The notes under the pieces: generated by a model
What the model was told of the DNA's origin: nothing
What the model saw: the letters and a program-made list of their open reading frames with translations, nothing else
The model's database searches: none
Program-made: the position numbers and the translations under genes
Source of the DNA: Salinicola aestuarinus
GTDB lineage: Bacteria > Pseudomonadota > Gammaproteobacteria > Pseudomonadales > Halomonadaceae
Reading direction: 5' to 3'
Assembly: GCF_003206645.1 (NCBI RefSeq)
Contig: NZ_PZJP01000008.1
Span: 121,433-169,509, forward strand
Length of the DNA: 48,077 bases
Shown here: positions 47,312 to 48,077 of the stretch, in pieces
Layout: each line of letters starts with the position of its first letter
How positions within the stretch are numbered: position 1 is the first letter of the stretch

Positions 47312-48010
47312 ATGTATACGGCACAGGGCAAGGTCGATCAGCGTGCATTGATTGAGCAGTACATGCCGATGGTCAGGCGTCACGCGCTCTCCTTACAGGT
47401 TCGTTTACCTGCGAGCGTCGAACTCGACGATCTGATCCAAGCCGGCATGTTGGGGCTACTCGACGCTATGGGCCGTTACGACGACGCGCATGGCGCGATG
47501 TTCTCGACCTACGCGAATCAGCGTATTCGCGGCGCGATGATCGATGAGCTGAGAAGCCGTGATTGGATGCCGCGAAGTGTAAGGCGCAGCGCGAGATCGC
47601 TGGATCAGGCGGTACGTCGGCTGGAACAAGAGTATGGGCGAGCGCCGGACGAGCGCGAGATTGCATCGGAAATGGGCATATCGCAGGCCGAGTATCACAA
47701 GCTGCTGGCCGATGCGAACAACGGTTTTCTGCTCAACTACGATGAGAGCGACAGCGAAAACGGTGTTGGTGCCGTCAGCGAGGGCGGACCGCCGTCGCCG
47801 CTGGAAGCGTTGCTCGACGGCGACAATCGCGCACAGCTGATGACAGCGATCGACGCGCTACCCGAGCGAGAGAAATTACTTCTCGGCCTCTACTATCAGG
47901 AGGAGCTCAATCTCAAGGAGATCGGTGCGGTACTCGGTGTCAGCGAGTCTCGCGTCTGCCAGCTCCACAGTCAGGCCGTGACCCGACTTCGTGCCCGTTT
48001 GACTGCTTGA
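47312..48010 (+). CDS. fliA: RNA polymerase sigma factor for flagellar genes (sigma-28)
   Basis: Directs RNA polymerase to late flagellar and chemotaxis promoters such as those seen before fliD, motA, the receptors and cheY here. Region 2 is ELDDLIQAGMLGLLDAM and FSTYANQRIRGAMIDELR, which binds the -10; regions 3 and 4 are complete, with the helix-turn-helix NLKEIGAVLGVSESRVCQLH. 232 residues (239 in E. coli). The ATG at 47312 has GAGG upstream. Sits 142 bp after flhE rather than beside fliC. Confidence 0.97.
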   Translation: MYTAQGKVDQRALIEQYMPMVRRHALSLQVRLPASVELDDLIQAGMLGLLDAMGRYDDAHGAMFSTYANQRIRGAMIDELRSRDWMPRSVRRSARSLDQAVRRLEQEYGRAPDEREIASEMGISQAEYHKLLADANNGFLLNYDESDSENGVGAVSEGGPPSPLEALLDGDNRAQLMTAIDALPEREKLLLGLYYQEELNLKEIGAVLGVSESRVCQLHSQAVTRLRARLTA

Positions 48011-48077
48011 TTGAATGCAAGGGGGCGCGCCGCGTCGTCCAGGCGCTGCGCTCTGCCTACCGATGAAATGGCCGCGA

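Noticed and set aside
1..48077. CRISPR arrays, insertion sequences, prophage or attachment sites
   Set aside because: No direct-repeat/spacer pattern, transposase, integrase or tRNA-embedded duplication was seen; gene order and composition look native throughout.

Overview
The window is a gene-dense, GC-rich stretch of a gammaproteobacterial chromosome with no sign of phage, insertion sequence or CRISPR. The gene families and order (acnB; ppiB-lpxH diverging from glnS-cysS; folD-mtnN; tRNAs; tig-clpP-clpX-lon-hupB-ppiD; then an enterobacterial-type FlhDC/FliA flagellar and chemotaxis locus with CheZ and FlhE) fit a motile gammaproteobacterium with probably peritrichous flagella. Halomonadaceae (Halomonas, Salinicola or Kushneria type) is my best guess. 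That is an inference from gene content and has not been tested by a search.

Layout. 1-10.3 kb is housekeeping: aconitase B, the tRNA hydroxylase MiaE, the lipid A hydrolase LpxH, cyclophilin PpiB, glutaminyl- and cysteinyl-tRNA synthetases, the MTA/SAH nucleosidase and FolD. 10.5-10.9 kb is a tRNA cluster, Pro(UGG)-Arg(UCU)-His(GUG)-His(GUG), behind one strong promoter; the two His copies differ in the anticodon arm. 11.2-19.7 kb is the protein quality-control block tig, clpP, clpX, lon, hupB, ppiD, with a well-matched sigma-32 type promoter before lon and a sigma-70 promoter before hupB. 19.8-25.8 kb holds an NADP-dependent reductase whose Shine-Dalgarno lies inside a terminator hairpin, then a leftward cluster: a small cysteine-cluster protein, queD (double-domain), queE, queC, a type I asparaginase and a CBS-pair protein. 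This cluster makes the preQ0 precursor of queuosine. An unrecognised 166-residue protein follows.

26.0-48.0 kb is a nearly continuous motility region, all rightward: fliD-fliS-fliT-(fliK-like)-(fhlB-like); flhD-flhC; motA-motB-cheA-cheW; two chemoreceptors; cheR-cheB; cheY-cheZ; flhB-flhA-flhE; fliA. FlhDC is the class 1 master regulator, FliA (sigma-28) the late sigma factor. Five sites matching the sigma-28 consensus precede fliD, motA, the first receptor, the second receptor and cheY. Many neighbours overlap by 1-4 bases, so translational coupling is likely.

Most of the window is conventional. The items most worth a second look are the two-domain QueD with its active-site residues split between halves, the FliK-like/FhlB pair, the PAS-plus-periplasmic-domain receptor ending in a CheR-tether-like motif, a private sigma-28 promoter for cheYZ, the terminator/ribosome-site overlap at 19.8 kb, and the divergent tRNA-His pair.
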